A stretch of 64,000 nucleotides of DNA from Cylicocyclus nassatus (GCA_958299035.1 CATQJL010000001.1:34262780-34326779); one strand, 5' to 3'; shown: positions 12,494 to 23,975, counted from the first letter of the stretch. Numbers and translations: made by a program. The notes: generated from the letters alone by a model not told the origin.

Positions 12494-13214
12494 TAAGAAT
12501 TCATTCTTGCATTACCTGCCAGTCAGTTCCGAAGTGGAATGTCTCATTCTCCCAAAATTTAACGACACTCTGAGTAATGAACACATCATCCACAGGTTTA
12601 CCAGTGTGGCTGAAGCAAAAAAACTACGTTTGAATCAAAATATGCATTTAGAAATAAGGAGGAATTACTCAAAGAATGCAATTTCGTGGACTTTGGTTGG
12701 GGGAACAACATAGAATCTGTTCTCGGCGTAATAAAAGGCTTCCTTTTCCAAATTCTCGTTGTACTGAAGAGGTTCCGTTAATCATAAATTTTTGGAAAAC
12801 TTTTCGAGAACGAACGTCTTTTGCTTAAAGTGTCGTTCAGGAAGACACGACTGACCGTAAAAAGCACAATGGTCTTCTCGATGAAGAAATCCAGCAATAT
12901 AATCTGAGCCTCATGGGAGAGACGGAAGTAAAGCGGTGATAGTGCAGAAGACATTATAACAGGCAATAACTGCAAGTGATATGATTACCAGAAATTTTGA
13001 TTAAAAAAATCAACTTACAACGGCTATCATAATACGCATCTGTAAACCATTTCTAAAGATAACAAGGGCAAAAAGGCTTAACATTAGTGCTGCTTCTATG
13101 ACATGTTTGTCCAATAACAGTTGAGACAGAGAAACTACTAAATTTAGTTACTGGAACTCCCATTAATCATCATATTGTATTGTTCAATTAATACGTTGAA
13201 GTCTAATCCACTTA

Positions 13215-13589
13215 TCATATTAATTCAAAATTATCAGCTATTAATAATGAAGTAATGCCCTTTCTGTGCACTCTTTCAACAATGAAGGGCAATTCTGCAG
13301 ATAGGAGACCCTGCAAAGGATGGTAGTCTGTGTAGGCAGGAGCTGCTAACAATAAGTACTTTGCATCACTGCAGGAATGTTGGGTGTGTATAAAAACGCT
13401 ATCCATGGATTGCTGTATTTCCATAACAGCGTTGGAACAATGGCGATATCGTCTAGTCGCTAAGATTTCGGTTGTACCGGGTATATGTTGAGAGGCACGA
13501 TTTTGGTTGCCAGCTGGACATAGGATTGCACATATTTGGAATTTTCTGGCGTTCAGAGACATTCTAAATTTGTAGTTAAATACAACCAA
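13215..13589 (-). CDS. Possible single-exon coding frame, unrecognised
   Basis: A 124-codon minus-strand frame with mixed, non-repetitive composition and protein-like stretches (ICAILCPAGNQNRASQH, SDAKYLLLAAPAYTDYHP). No family is recognised and no splice junction proves it. An open frame of this length is near the limit expected by chance over 64 kb, so this is only a candidate. Confidence 0.25.
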   Translation of the reverse strand: MVVFNYKFRMSLNARKFQICAILCPAGNQNRASQHIPGTTEILATRRYRHCSNAVMEIQQSMDSVFIHTQHSCSDAKYLLLAAPAYTDYHPLQGLLSAELPFIVERVHRKGITSLLIADNFELI

Positions 13590-13737
13590 TCGTTGCTTAA
13601 ACTCGTCAGCTTAATTATCTCGAAAAAAAAAGAAACATTAATGTTGGAGGTCAAATCATCTAAAAATGCAATTAGCAAAACCCTCGCAATTATTTCGCCT
13701 AATTTTGCAGCAAAAGACCTTACAAGGGAATGGTGAG

Positions 13738-14158
13738 AAGTCGAAGTGGCCAATCGAAACAAGCTGCATACCATTCGATGCAGCATAGAATGCTGACTTC
13801 AAATTTGTCTTCCAAATCTGCAGAGCGTCTTTCTAGGCAAAGTTATGAGCAGTTTTACTGCGAAAAAAATCGTACATCAAAATTGCGAAATCAGGCACAT
13901 GATTAACCTTTTAGCTCACTTTTAGGTCCGAGCCATATGAAGTGACCTAGTTGCATGTTTTGGTCCAACACTGAGCCGAGAATGGCTTTGTACGACCAAG
14001 TTTGCACTTTACACGCACAATTTCTTAGCAAAATAATAATTTTTGAAGGCTTATAACTTCATCCACAAAAGCGCTCTGCAGATGAGGAAGACCGATTTAG
14101 AGTCAGCGTTTTATGCTGCATCTAATGATTTGCAGTTTGCTTGATTTGGCCACTTTGA
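13738..14158. mobile_element. Foldback element, recurrent 'AGTGGCC...CAGCGTTTTATGC' family
   Basis: Left arm (13738-13860) and right arm (14035-14158) are reverse complements: AGTGGCCAATCG... with ATGCAGCATAGAATGCTGAC against GTCAGCGTTTTATGCTGCAT... and TTTGGCCACTT. Each arm also holds a conserved CTGCAGA core and a TTATGAGC/GCTTATAAC stretch. Related foldbacks occur at 21494-21966, 29630-31320 and 33440-33790 and at the copy-B equivalents. Confidence 0.55.
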
Positions 14159-14159
14159 T

Positions 14160-16335
14160 TTCTGACCATTTCCTTGTTAGCAAATAGTAGCTTCGAACAG
14201 CTAATGAGCTAAATCATTTTGTCCGGATTTTGAAGATTTGCTTAGCAAGAAATGGACCTTTAAGTTGGTGACAGCCAGAGAAGTCGCGTCTCTTGATCGT
14301 CTTCCGGTTATACCTTGCGCGATTGCAAAAAATCGATTGCTGGCGACGTGATTGCGTTGTTCATCTATTAAGCGCAGATCGCATACGCACAGACGCAAAG
14401 TTTTTCTAAGTTATGCAAGGTGTGGAACCTTACTCACCTAAAGCACGCGTACGAAGAATTATGAACCTTCTTAGCAGTGCCTGCCAAGTCGCGCAACCCG
14501 TATTGCATATGGTATGAAGGAGCTAGCACAAGCAATCGACTTTCCCAATGTCTCTCAGATCACGTCAAAATCTCACATTCAGAACAATCATTGCTCAGAA
14601 TCAGTTCTACTGTCGGACAAATCTCGCTGAGATTCACTTTTAACTCACTCGTCTGCAAAATTTTTGAAGGTCTTTGTATTCTACGATTGTCTTCATTTCA
14701 AATTCGTAGCACAAACGATCATCCATCGCCCGTCATCACTATGATTTCGATAGGAATATCAACCAATGTCTCATATCAAATCAGTTAGTTCAGCAAATCC
14801 CAAACTGTAAACTGTAGTGGTGGGAGTTTAGGACTCGCTGATCTTGAAATAAGTCTTTACATGTCTGTGGAGCAGATCAGAAGGTGTATCTAGGTTTTTG
14901 ATAAGCATCGGGAGAACCGCTGTCTCTTACTCGCATTGCCCGAGAGTGCACGCAAATGGCCCAAATTCATTGCTAGTAGGTGGTAAATGGAAAGTATGAG
15001 TAGTGGATTGAGCGTCAACATATCAAGTGAGTCTACAACATGATGAATAATGAAGCGAGTTACAATCAGCAAGGACTGATTGTTCCACAAATGTTATTGA
15101 GCAAATATGTCATAGAACCATACTAAGCAGGCAATGATCAGAACTTGGCCCGGCCAAACCTAAACATGCTAAAGCGGAATCGTCTTCAAACGCTGATCAC
15201 AACTACATGTTGATTATCTGCCAAGCGACTGCCTGGAAGGAGTTGTGAGCGTCTGGATGTGCCAAGTGTTCCGTGGCGCATGTTCCACTAAATATTTTTC
15301 AAAGACACTTATTCAGGTTTTCAATGAATGTGCTTTTCCTTTGTAATTGAATTGACCACAGTGACTCTAAATACGCGATATTAGACTGCCTTTAAAGAAA
15401 ATATATTCGTCGGAACTCGGTAAATTTCTCATATTTGAACGCTCATAACTCTTTCCAGATAGTCATTTGGCAGGTAATGAACATGAACTTGAAATCAGTT
15501 TTTAAGACGTGTCCGAAGATATGCGGCTTGTTTGGAATGGCTGGGTTAAGGTTCTGACCATTTCCTCGTATGCTCTACCCTTGTTGTTTACGGATTATGT
15601 ACAGATACAATTTAAGCGTAGTTGCTATGAGTGATCTTCAAGTTGAGCTAGCACAGTCCTAATGCAAAGCAAAACAAAGAGATTTGCTTCAGATACTTTG
15701 ACTAAAATATTTTAGAAACTGTCCTACGATCATAAACCGAACTTTAAGCCAACAATTTTGTCTTCTCTCGTATTTTCATCTGTTACTCCCTAGGGGCCGG
15801 AAGAACAATGACTCTAGGCCAAACGAGACATCGAGAAAAAAGTATAATATCTTGAACCACTCTCATTTTGAATGGATTCTTGCTTTGATTGTGAGAAAAC
15901 GTAAGTGACCATTGCCAGCCATAAACCCTTCAGACAAGTCGGCAGATTGATGCAAATTCATTGCCGCTATTCCCACAGAAAAGGATATATTTGTGTATCA
16001 GTTATCCAACTCGATGCATTATTTTTTGAATTCCTTCTTGCGTTGTTACTGTGTTTCTAAATGCATGATTACGAGCTTTTGAAAAAACCTAGAGCGCTGA
16101 GAGGTGACAGATATGTGGTTGTTATTCACACAATTGTGGGCAACTGAGAGCACTACAGCTGGTGCGTAGGGGTAAAAACATTGCAAATTAGTTTATTCGA
16201 TCATGCACATATGCAAAAGTACGAACAACACTATATACATCAGAAACAAATTGCATCCATGAGGAAAAGAGTACCAGCAACATGAGACCATGCAAAAGTA
16301 AAAGGCTTGTGTAACTCACAACTAATAATCACCAT
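14160..16335. other. No gene recognised
   Basis: A stretch with a GCTCATAACTC arm-like motif near 15443 (a half copy of the foldback family above). Otherwise nothing supported on either strand. Confidence 0.4.
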
Positions 16336-17675
16336 CTATGGGATTATCCCTTCTTTGGAGTCGTCTCTGGTGCTCCTCTGATGTCTCAGTGCAGAAATGG
16401 CCCTCGTTGCTGAGTTACGAATTTGCTTACTCCAGGACAACAATCTATGGATGGCTTTATCTTCGATCAAGTGTTCTAAATAAAAAAGCTCACAAAGTTA
16501 TTTTGAATAGGGACTACGCACTCACCTTTAGCGAAAACTTCGTTCAGCTTCCCTTTGCTTTCCATTGGAGATTGGTACTCCACCTGAAGCACGAACTTTT
16601 AGAGAACAGCGAAGACAGAGTTCTTCTTCCACCATTTTAAATTTGTGTAGAAACTTTACCTGCTCTGATCCGCTGTCAGCTCGAAGCAGAGGGTAATTGG
16701 CGATCCTCCAATATGGATATATATTAGGTTGGCACGAAAGTTCTTGCGTAATTCAAACAAAATTCAATAACTTTTCAAAGACTAAACCGAAATTCACAAT
16801 CTTGTATGCGAAAAATATTAGAAGTCTTACGCTTCATGATTGATGTTTGAGCATAAGATTCCGTGAGCTGGACATCAAGAACAAAGCTCTCGAATATGGG
16901 GCTTCAAATTTTGCGATTTTGAGTTTGGTGCCAGAAAATCGCAGAGTGCCGCTAGCTAGCCGAAAAAAAATCTATAGAATTTGCTTGCACAACAAAAGTC
17001 CATATGTTACTTTGGAAGTCTTTGATCTTGCACGGTGAAGCAAAAACAAAAAATTCGTGAAATAAGTCATGTTGCGGAAAAAATCCCCTCATGTCCGCAG
17101 TTTTCCGGCGAAAACACTTTTTTACAATCGCGAAAACGCCGCAAGGCTCTAAATAGGCACTGTGTCTAATTTCTGGTTGCAAGCTGTGTTTCTGTGGAAA
17201 AGTTAGAGCGATAAGGGGATTTGTCCTGTGAAATGAGAATTTTCACAAATTTTTTATTTTCGCGTTTCCATGCGAGATCAAAGCCTGCTAAAACAACGTA
17301 TGGACTTTAGCTGTGTAAGTAAATTCTACAGATTTTTTTCGGCTAGCTAGCGGCACTCTGCGATTTTCTGCCACCAAACTCAAAATCGCAAAATTTGAAG
17401 CGCCATATTCGAGAGCTTCGTTCTTGATGTCCAGCTCACGGAATCTTACGCTTGAACATCCATCATGAAGCGTAAGACTTCTAATATTTTTAGCATACAA
17501 GATTGTGAATTTAGGTTTAGTCTTTGAAAAGTCATTGAATTTTGTTTGAATTACGCAAGAACTTTCGTGCCAACCTAATACTTCGATCTTTATCGCTAAT
17601 ATGATCGTACATTAGACGATTCATTAAACGAGGTATTTGCCAAATTTCCATGCGGGTATTTCGCAAGAACTTTTT
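16336..17675 (-). CDS. 3' exons of an unrecognised gene, one exon split by a transposon
   Basis: Three exons read in consistent phase on the minus strand. Exon a is 17675-17581 plus 16723-16660, interrupted by a mariner-type element; removing the element with one TA copy leaves 159 nt, exactly 53 codons, preceded by TTTTACAG and followed by CAG/GTAAAG. Exon b is 16583-16526 (acceptor GCTTCAG, donor AAAG/GTGAGT), reading VEYQSPMESKGKLNEVFAK. Exon c is 16475-16336 (acceptor TTATTTAG), reading EHLIEDKAIHRLLSWSKQ... and ending ...DDSKEGIIP before TAG. Phase 0 then phase 1 match across both introns. No family is recognised; the C-terminal part is rich in charged residues and probably helical. Upstream exons were not found. 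The opposite strand over 17581-17690 is also partly open, so exon a is less certain than b and c. With the element in place the gene is probably disrupted unless the element is spliced out. Confidence 0.55.
16724..17578. mobile_element. Mariner-type foldback element inserted in an exon
   Basis: 855 bp with ends TTAGGTTGGCACGAAAGTTC and its reverse complement, flanked by TA on both sides (16722-16723, 17579-17580). The arms pair over about 265 bases; the centre (about 17000-17320) is unpaired and has no transposase frame. TA duplication and TTAGG ends are typical of Tc1/mariner elements, so this is a non-autonomous derivative. A decayed relative of one arm lies at 26395-26645 and at 56150-57110. 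Confidence 0.75.
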
Positions 17676-17690
17676 CTGTAAAAGCCTCTA

Positions 17691-17960
17691 GATGATGAGG
17701 GATTGGTTGGATACGGAGAAAAGAATGAGGTGAACATTCATATTACTATTAAAATTGGCACGCAAGAACAGGTTCCTTTTCTCACTAACGATACTATGAA
17801 TAATGCACAGAAAGAAGTATCGCTCGGATCAGATGCAATGGTTGTTTTCTTCGACGCTATTCACTCTCAGAACCCTGACACACATCCACAGAAGAATACC
17901 TGGATGTATCTAAAGCCTTGGAAGCTTTTGCAACTCGCTCCTTTCCGTATCAATGCTTAA
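17691..17960 (+). CDS. Candidate plus-strand exon, unrecognised
   Basis: An 89-codon frame after CCTCTAG, with balanced composition and protein-like stretches (GEKNEVNIHITIKIG, GSDAMVVFFDAIHSQNP, NTWMYLKPWKLLQLAPF), ending at TAA. Just upstream on + (17598-17690) another frame reads ...LDDSLNEVFAKFPCGYF..., which shares the heptapeptide LNEVFAK with the minus-strand exon at 16526-16583. A one-base shift would join the two plus-strand blocks. This may be a damaged, inverted paralogue of the neighbouring gene. No family recognised. Confidence 0.35.
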   Translation, partial: DDEGLVGYGEKNEVNIHITIKIGTQEQVPFLTNDTMNNAQKEVSLGSDAMVVFFDAIHSQNPDTHPQKNTWMYLKPWKLLQLAPFRINA

Positions 17961-18759
17961 ACTAGAAAATTTCAATCGAATTCCATAAACGACGATTTAA
18001 TAATGTTAGTGCTGCTGCAATTTCGTCTGAGCGATCAATTTCCGGATGAGAGAACAATAAGGCTTACGGTTTATCGTTATTTCGCTATTTGAAAGCGCAA
18101 AGCAAAAAGCATTTCTAAATTGACTCAATAATATGCCACTTCGGGCTGCAGAGCTTATTTTAGGTGGTCCGAAAGTTTTGTTGCTTTTCATTGGTCACTA
18201 AAATTCACAGAATACTGATTGATGGACGACTTAATTATGGTACAACTCAGACTTTTATCCTCTTTCTTACAGCTCTATTTTAATTATGCTTGATTATGTT
18301 GCGCAAATAATGTTCAGTAACAAACAAGTTTCGATTCGCAGAAACTTTATAAGCTTTCATGTTTTTGCTGCAGTTGCGTATATCATGACTCTAACAAAAA
18401 TCGAGATCTTCGAAAACAAATTTTTCACAGCTAAACTCAGCAGAGGGGGAGATCTAAAAATTCATCGTATAGTCCGAGATTTGCTCTATTTAAGACATAC
18501 TGATCTTTCTTAAACCTTGGGATAAAATTTTTGAAAATTAGCCGAACTTTTAACAGACGAGATGGGTGATGAATTTTTGTCAATTTTCAAAATGCTTATG
18601 ACAGATTTTGCCTCAAAAATGTAGCCATAAACATATGAAAGAGAAGGAAAAGATGCATGGAATGTATGTTGAGGATCATTTGGGTCTTTATTATATAAGG
18701 GTTATAGTCGTTTGAAGAGACCCACAAAATTTTCGAGACAACCTAATAGGCAATATATG

Positions 18760-19105
18760 CCAGTGGAGTACCGAGGGGGGCGGGAGGGCCCCACCCCCCG
18801 AGAATGGGTCGCGAAATTTTTGGAAGTTACTTAAATGTGTTATAAAAATGTGGAGAGGACTTGTTTTTACTTGTAAATAATTAAAATAATTTTTAAATTT
18901 TTTTAAAAATTTAAATTAGCTTTGTAAAAAAAATTTTTGGGCTGCCGCCACGCCCCCTTTTTCTGAAATTTTTGGGTCAGGGGCCCGGAAAAATTTTGGG
19001 AAACACCCCAAAAATTTTTTCGGAGTGCGTGGCTAACGCCACGCACCTTCATTAGAAATTTTTGTCGCCCCCCCCCCCGAGCCGAAATCCTGGGTACGCC
19101 ACTGG
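18760..19105. mobile_element. Short TIR element with 6-bp target duplication
   Basis: Begins CCAGTGGAGTACCGAG and ends CTGGGTACGCCACTGG, imperfect inverted termini of about 16 bases; TATATG precedes (18754-18759) and follows (19106-19111). The interior is a mix of C/G homopolymers and AATTTTT repeats with no coding frame. CAGTGGCGTA-type ends occur in several hAT-like and related families; classification is uncertain. Confidence 0.55.
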
Positions 19106-20102
19106 TATATGTTGTTTCTACCTGCTACCAACTAACTTGCACTATTATATTTTGTCCTTTTCCAGGGTATCAAGCAATTCAAACATTCAACCTAAAGCTA
19201 GTAGATGATGTCCTACATCTGCAAAAATAGACACAAAACTTTGAAATGTGGAAAAAGCATGCCTACTGCAGAACATCAAATGTGGCGATCTAGTGCGGTG
19301 TGTACGAAGTTTCTGAGACAAGGAAATGCACGATGCAAACAAAATCAGAATGCCCCGTTGACGCAATCAGTGTGTTGTGGACAATCATGCAGATACCTGG
19401 GCCGATTCGCTGCGCTATAATCTGCAGGGGAACATTCTAGACACTGCGCACTCTTGTTTACTGCGCGAGTCATCTAGGGTCCAGGTCTCGCGAATGTTCG
19501 GGAAGGTTGCCGGTGTTGTATACCCTTATAGGCAGATTAGAAGGCCATGAGGTATACTAGGCTTCTCTCACATGAATTTTATGAACGCTAACATAACTGC
19601 TTTGCCCAAAGAGCAAAAGAATTGGTGACGACTTATTAGAAATTTCGTTTGTTGAAAGATCAAATAGTCGTTATTTTGTTCACTCGAGATTCTAATGCTT
19701 TTGTTGAGTGGTGAAGAGTACTAGTGTAAGGCAACGAGATTAAACAATGAGAAATCTTCTTTGCAAAGCATTTTTTACTAGCTAATTTTTTCGTTATGAC
19801 CCAAGTATAGCTATAGCCTGCCTATTGAGTTTAGCTGTCAATAGACAGTAGCATCGGCTCATACTAGTAGGGCTTACAAGATACCATGTGTCAATAAATT
19901 ACGTGACAGATCAAATTTGAAAACTGTAGATTCTGTGGACGAAGTAGTGATAAAAAAATCAATCATCAAAAAAACTATTTTCTGCTTCCAGAAATTATAA
20001 TATGTAGTTCCTGGACTTCATTGTTCCATATATTTTAATAACGAGCAGGCTTCCCGGGTTTCACTCCGGTTTGGAGCCAGTCTATCAGTCTAAACTCCCC
20101 AT

Positions 20103-20145
20103 CCTGCACACCCTGCACACCCTGCACACCCTGCACACCCTGCAC
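20103..20145. repeat. Tandem repeat (CCTGCACAC)n
   Basis: Nearly five perfect copies of the 9-base unit CCTGCACAC. No coding. Confidence 0.85.
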
Positions 20146-20210
20146 TACTGGGAATGTGCACAAATACACTAACTCACAGATTTTCTGCTTTATATTTATA
20201 GAGATTAATT

Positions 20211-20240
20211 GGGAGGGGGCGGGAGGGGGCGGGAGGGGGG
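20211..20240. repeat. Three copies of GGGAGGGGGC; possible G-quadruplex
   Basis: Three adjacent copies of a 10-base G-rich unit give six G-runs of three or more within 30 bases on the + strand, enough to form a G-quadruplex in principle. It lies 210 bases from the edge of a Helitron-like element. Confidence 0.7.
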
Positions 20241-20424
20241 CATTGAAGCGATCAAATCAAGAGCGATGTCGCTCTGTTTTTCTTCTGTTTAAATCAATTG
20301 ATACCTCCTCAACCTCTTCAAAAATTACCATTAGATTCAATGAATTTATTGCATGAACAGATTGGCTTACTTATACGAAAGAGTAAGAAAAGATCTAACA
20401 TTATTGAAATTTCTTTATAATCTA

Positions 20425-21212
20425 CTAGCTGGCTTACCCGGCTCCGCCGTATCCGGACCAAACTTGGCACACATACACTACGGGCCCCGGCGGGTGTCAT
20501 AGGCTACTTTTCGTCATCGATCGATATCGATTTTACCGATTTTTATCGATTTTTTTGCAGAGTTCACCTACAGGGCTAGGAGTTGGCACAGGGGGGGGAA
20601 GTGAGCATGGGGATTCCGAATACAATATTAGTTTTCAGAATTATCGATTACTTTTATTGATTTTATCGATTTTTTGTAAATTTTGACATGCGAGGCTGGG
20701 ATTTTGCACAGGGGGTAATCGAGCATGCAGATTACGAATACAATATTAGTTTTCAAGATCGTCCATTACTTTTATCGATTTTATCGATTTTTTTGCAAAG
20801 TTTGAGCTAGGGGGCTGGGAGTTGGCACAGGGGGGTAATCGAGCATACCCCCCTGTGCCAACTCCCAGCCCCCTAGCTCAAACTTTGCAAAAAAATCGAT
20901 AAAATCGATAAAAGTAATCGATAATCCCGAAAACCAATATTGTTTTCGGAATCCCCATGCTCGACTACCCCCCTGTGCCAACTCCCAGCCCCGTAGGTGA
21001 ACTCAGCAAAAAAATCGATAAAAATCGATAAAATCGATATCGATCGATGACGAAAAGTAGCCTATGACACCCGCCGGGGCCCGTAGTGTATGTATGCCAA
21101 GTTTGGTCCGGATCGGTTCAGAAATGGAATTTTCTATTCGGAACATACGTACAGACGGACAGACATACAGACAGACAGACATACAAACAGACATTCAGCT
21201 TTATATATAAGA
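20425..21212 (-). mobile_element. Helitron-like non-autonomous element
   Basis: Read on minus it begins TCTTATATATAAAGCTGAAT and ends GGGTAAGCCAGCTAG, inserted between A and T, matching the Helitron rules (5' TC, 3' CTRR, AT target, no duplication). After a CTGT-rich stretch the interior is almost fully palindromic: a block with GGGCCCCGGCGGGTGTCA and CGATCGATATCG runs inward from both ends, with TTATCGATTTTATCGATTTT and GGGAGTTGGCACAGGGG sub-blocks in between. No helicase or Rep is encoded. Related copies are at 27102, 56298 and 63824, with a remnant at 42825. Confidence 0.75.
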
Positions 21213-21493
21213 TTTGAACTCATGAAATCTCAATCCAAGTTTGTCACGTAAATTGTGGACGCATAGTGAGCCTTGTCTAATTTGTTATAGCAACTTAGTT
21301 TGCAGTTCAAATTACACCATCCCCTGACACAAAAAAAAACATACAAATTCTAACTCGCTCTCAGAATTCATCAAGTGCCTATTGCATTAGCTACATCATG
21401 CCCACACAAAAAATGATGCAAACTTTTAGTTACTCTCAGATTTTGTTATAGACAATGCAGCATATCGAAAACTAAGGCTATCCTCGCCAGGAA

Positions 21494-21966
21494 AGGATGG
21501 TTGGTCGAAGTGGCCCTTTGGGACCAAAGCTGTACCAACTTAAAAGGCATAATGCTGCTCAGAATCTGTTTTGCTTATGTTAGATGCATAGCATTTCTGC
21601 GCGAAGAATTATGAGCGTTTATTTGGAGTAAAAAATCTGTATATATAGAATTACAATAGCCCTAACATTTTTCTTAGCTCTTGATTGGAGCAGTTACAAT
21701 TATCAGAAAGCTTTATGAAATAACCACTTTTAGATAAATTATTTCCACAATGCATCGCCTCTTCTAAGCGCTAGGAAAATTTTAGCTAATTTTGCAACTA
21801 ATTTTATCCTTAAAAAATCATTCAATTTTTACTGCATTAAATGCTCATAACTCCCCGCCTATGAATGCTCCGCAGTTGCGGAAGTCGTATTTGGAATCAG
21901 CGTTTTATGCCCCTGGAGATGGTATATGTTTTGTCTGAAAATGCCACTTCCACCAACCATCCTTAC
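21494..21966. mobile_element. Foldback element of the AGTGGCC/CAGCGTTTTATGC family
   Basis: Left arm GGATGGTTGGTCGAAGTGGC... (21494-21625) pairs with right arm ...GCCACTTCCACCAACCATCC (21840-21966). The right arm holds GCTCATAACTCC and AATCAGCGTTTTATGC. The same element is present in copy B (52172-52646). Confidence 0.55.
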
Positions 21967-23136
21967 CCTTGTCAGATGTTCAAACTGGTCATTAACTTTC
22001 ATGCAGCTGGCTACCGCCAAGTGCAGAAAGGTTCTCAGAAGATTTGTTGCGAATGAGTAACCTGAGGTATCTTGAGGTAAACTTGTGGTGGTATTGCGCA
22101 GATACGTGTTATTTATTCTAGCTATACATAATCACTCCCATTGTCATCTGCTGTGCCGCTGCTGCCTCATATGAAATCAGAACATTCGCGACGAGGTTTA
22201 CGCTATTATTTACTCGATCACGAGGGTCATCCAATTCCGAAAATTGGCTAATCGACAGGAGGACAATATTGTCCAGAAAAGTCGGCAGGCTATCGGGTAA
22301 TAAGCCTTTGGCGGAAACAACGTGATCTCACCTCAAATTCTGAAAGCTTCATTAGTAATCAAATTTTTGAAACATTTTTTTAGTGGTGCAGAACCTTTGA
22401 GAGTAAATGTTGCAGAAACGAAAGAAACAGGGTTCCGCACAGCTGAAACGGGGTCAAGATGGATATCGTTTTTGGGACAAAAAGCAAAGGGGTATCTTTT
22501 TTGTGGCCGAAAAGACACAACTCAGATTATGTTTTTGTAGGCGACCTTTCGTGTTTTTGAGGGTTTTTCTACGTTTAGGTTTAGGGCCAAAGGGGACTCC
22601 ATACGAAATTTTCAAGCCATAGGGAACTTCCTTTTGAAGTTTATCTCGTCCCAGCTCATACCGTGCCTTGGAAAGATGAGACATTATTGGTGAGAAAGCT
22701 AGCTCTTTCTCATTTTATTTTTTGAGACTGAGTATGTTAGGTATAATTTGCTGTTGTTATGGCGAGAAATAATGACATTTTTCAGAGAAAAAGGGTAAAG
22801 AACAAGAGCATGAAAATGTGACTAATTTTGTCGGAATTAATCAGTTTTTTATGACTTCATTCTACAATTTTCAAACTAGTGGAAGCCCATGAAAGCATCA
22901 GAAACTCATTTTTAGAGATTTGCAAAGCTTATTCGTGGCGCAGAACTACATATCCAATTTTTATTTTTATAGAACCTTTAAAATGTAAAAGCTTGGCTTC
23001 GCTATGTTTACTGCGCGAGAGGAACGTGAAAGAGGCGGAGCACGTCCTTGTTTACGAGATGTCAGGCGAGCCGCCGCCCAAGCCTCTATCACAGCCAGCG
23101 ACTGTTCGAGAAAATTCGACGGCCGTCGCAGCCCCC

Positions 23137-23144
23137 TATAAAAA
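23137..23144 (+). promoter_or_regulatory. TATA box of the 84-codon gene
   Basis: CCCCTATAAAAAGCC lies about 55 bases before the ATG, and the same sequence sits at the matching place before the copy-B gene (53828-53835). A start of transcription about 30 bases downstream would give a short 5' leader of roughly 25-30 bases. Confidence 0.55.
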
Positions 23145-23196
23145 GCCACATGTAAACAAAACATATGCAGTCTACGTTGTACATATCTGAAACGAA

Positions 23197-23768
23197 ATGG
23201 CTCGCTACCTTCTACCAACACATCCTCCGGGCTTTTTGGATGTAATTCCAGATGAAATAAAGGTAGGATAAATTTTATCCAACGAGAGTGTGTGAATAAT
23301 TTTTTTCTAGGAAGACGATGGAGTATATAAGCTCCCATTGTTTCGAGATTTCGAAAATTCCGAGCAAGGAGAGCTACCTGACAGTCTAAATGGAAGAGTG
23401 CTTATAATGGAAGGCAAGCATAATATCAATGAAAACAACGGATTTTCAATGAGGTAGGCTCTGTTATGCTGATTCCATCTTGTTCTTTAACTTTATGTCT
23501 AGCAACTTAAGTAAGTACATGACTCTGGGCCTTCCCTCCTTACTGAGGAGTTCCGGAAAAGACTTAGAACTCATTTTGAACTCCGTCTAAGGGAAGGAAC
23601 GAAACGGAGTGATGGTGTTTAGTGTTCTCACAAAATATTCTGAAATTTTTTTAGTTGTGGCTATGGTTACACTTTAGAAAAGTTATCATTTTGGTTATAT
23701 TACTAGTTTATTATTATTTTAGGGGTATCCAACATTTTGATAATATGGATGACCTCACGAAGATCTGA
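23197..23768 (+). CDS. Small three-exon gene, copy A (84 codons), unknown function
   Basis: Exon 1 23197-23262, exon 2 23311-23453, exon 3 23723-23768. Introns are 48 and 269 bases with donors AAG/GTAGGA and GAG/GTAGGC and acceptors TTTTCTAG and ATTTTAG. Exon 1 encodes MARYLLPTHPPGFLDVIPDE...; exon 2 contains GRVLIMEGKHNINEN; exon 3 ends GIQHFDNMDDLTKI. There is no signal peptide or membrane segment; the product is short, acidic and presumably cytosolic. The PPGFL segment faintly recalls the PPFL motif of nematode SXP/RAL-2 proteins, but this is too weak for a name. Copy B keeps the same exon lengths and phases, which argues that the gene is real. In exon 1 all differences between copies are synonymous, whereas exon 2 has many amino-acid changes. 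Confidence 0.65.
23538..23610 (+). ncRNA. Hammerhead-like motif in intron 2 (unusual strand order)
   Basis: CCTTA-CTGAGGA-GTTCC (23538-23554) is followed by ACTCCGTC-TAAGG (23580-23592) and GGAAC-GAAAC-GGAGT (23596-23610). CCTTA can pair with TAAGG (stem I), GTTCC with GGAAC (stem II), and ACTCCGT with ACGGAGT (stem III), leaving CTGANGA, GAAA and the cleavage-type C in their canonical places. However the three strands come in an order that is not one of the cyclic permutations of natural hammerheads, so self-cleavage is unproven. A relative with compensating stem changes is at 40924-40992. Confidence 0.3.
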
Positions 23769-23969
23769 AAAATCCTATGCAGCTGACGATCTTGAGGAGC
23801 TCTGGAGTGAAAACATTAGCAACAATCTATTTTCATTTAACCTACCTTTATTTCGCTAATCCATGCTGTCTGGTCACTAACTATTCATCTATTCAACATT
23901 TTCTAGTTTACGTTATCACTGGTAATAAGTGGAATTGTGTGCATGTAATATTAATGTTATTTGTTTTCT

Positions 23970-23975
23970 AATAAA
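23970..23975 (+). terminator. PolyA signal AATAAA of the 84-codon gene
   Basis: AATAAA about 200 bases after the stop, followed by TGTGTTCTGTCTG. The copy-B gene has AATAAA at the matching place (54684-54689) followed by TATGTTCTGTCTG. Confidence 0.55.

Noticed and set aside
19205..19420. Cys-rich + frame (MMSYICKNRHKTLKCGK...)
   Set aside because: An in-frame stop lies directly upstream, there is no signal peptide or recognised cysteine pattern, and a different frame is equally plausible after the TTTTCCAG acceptor at about 19165.
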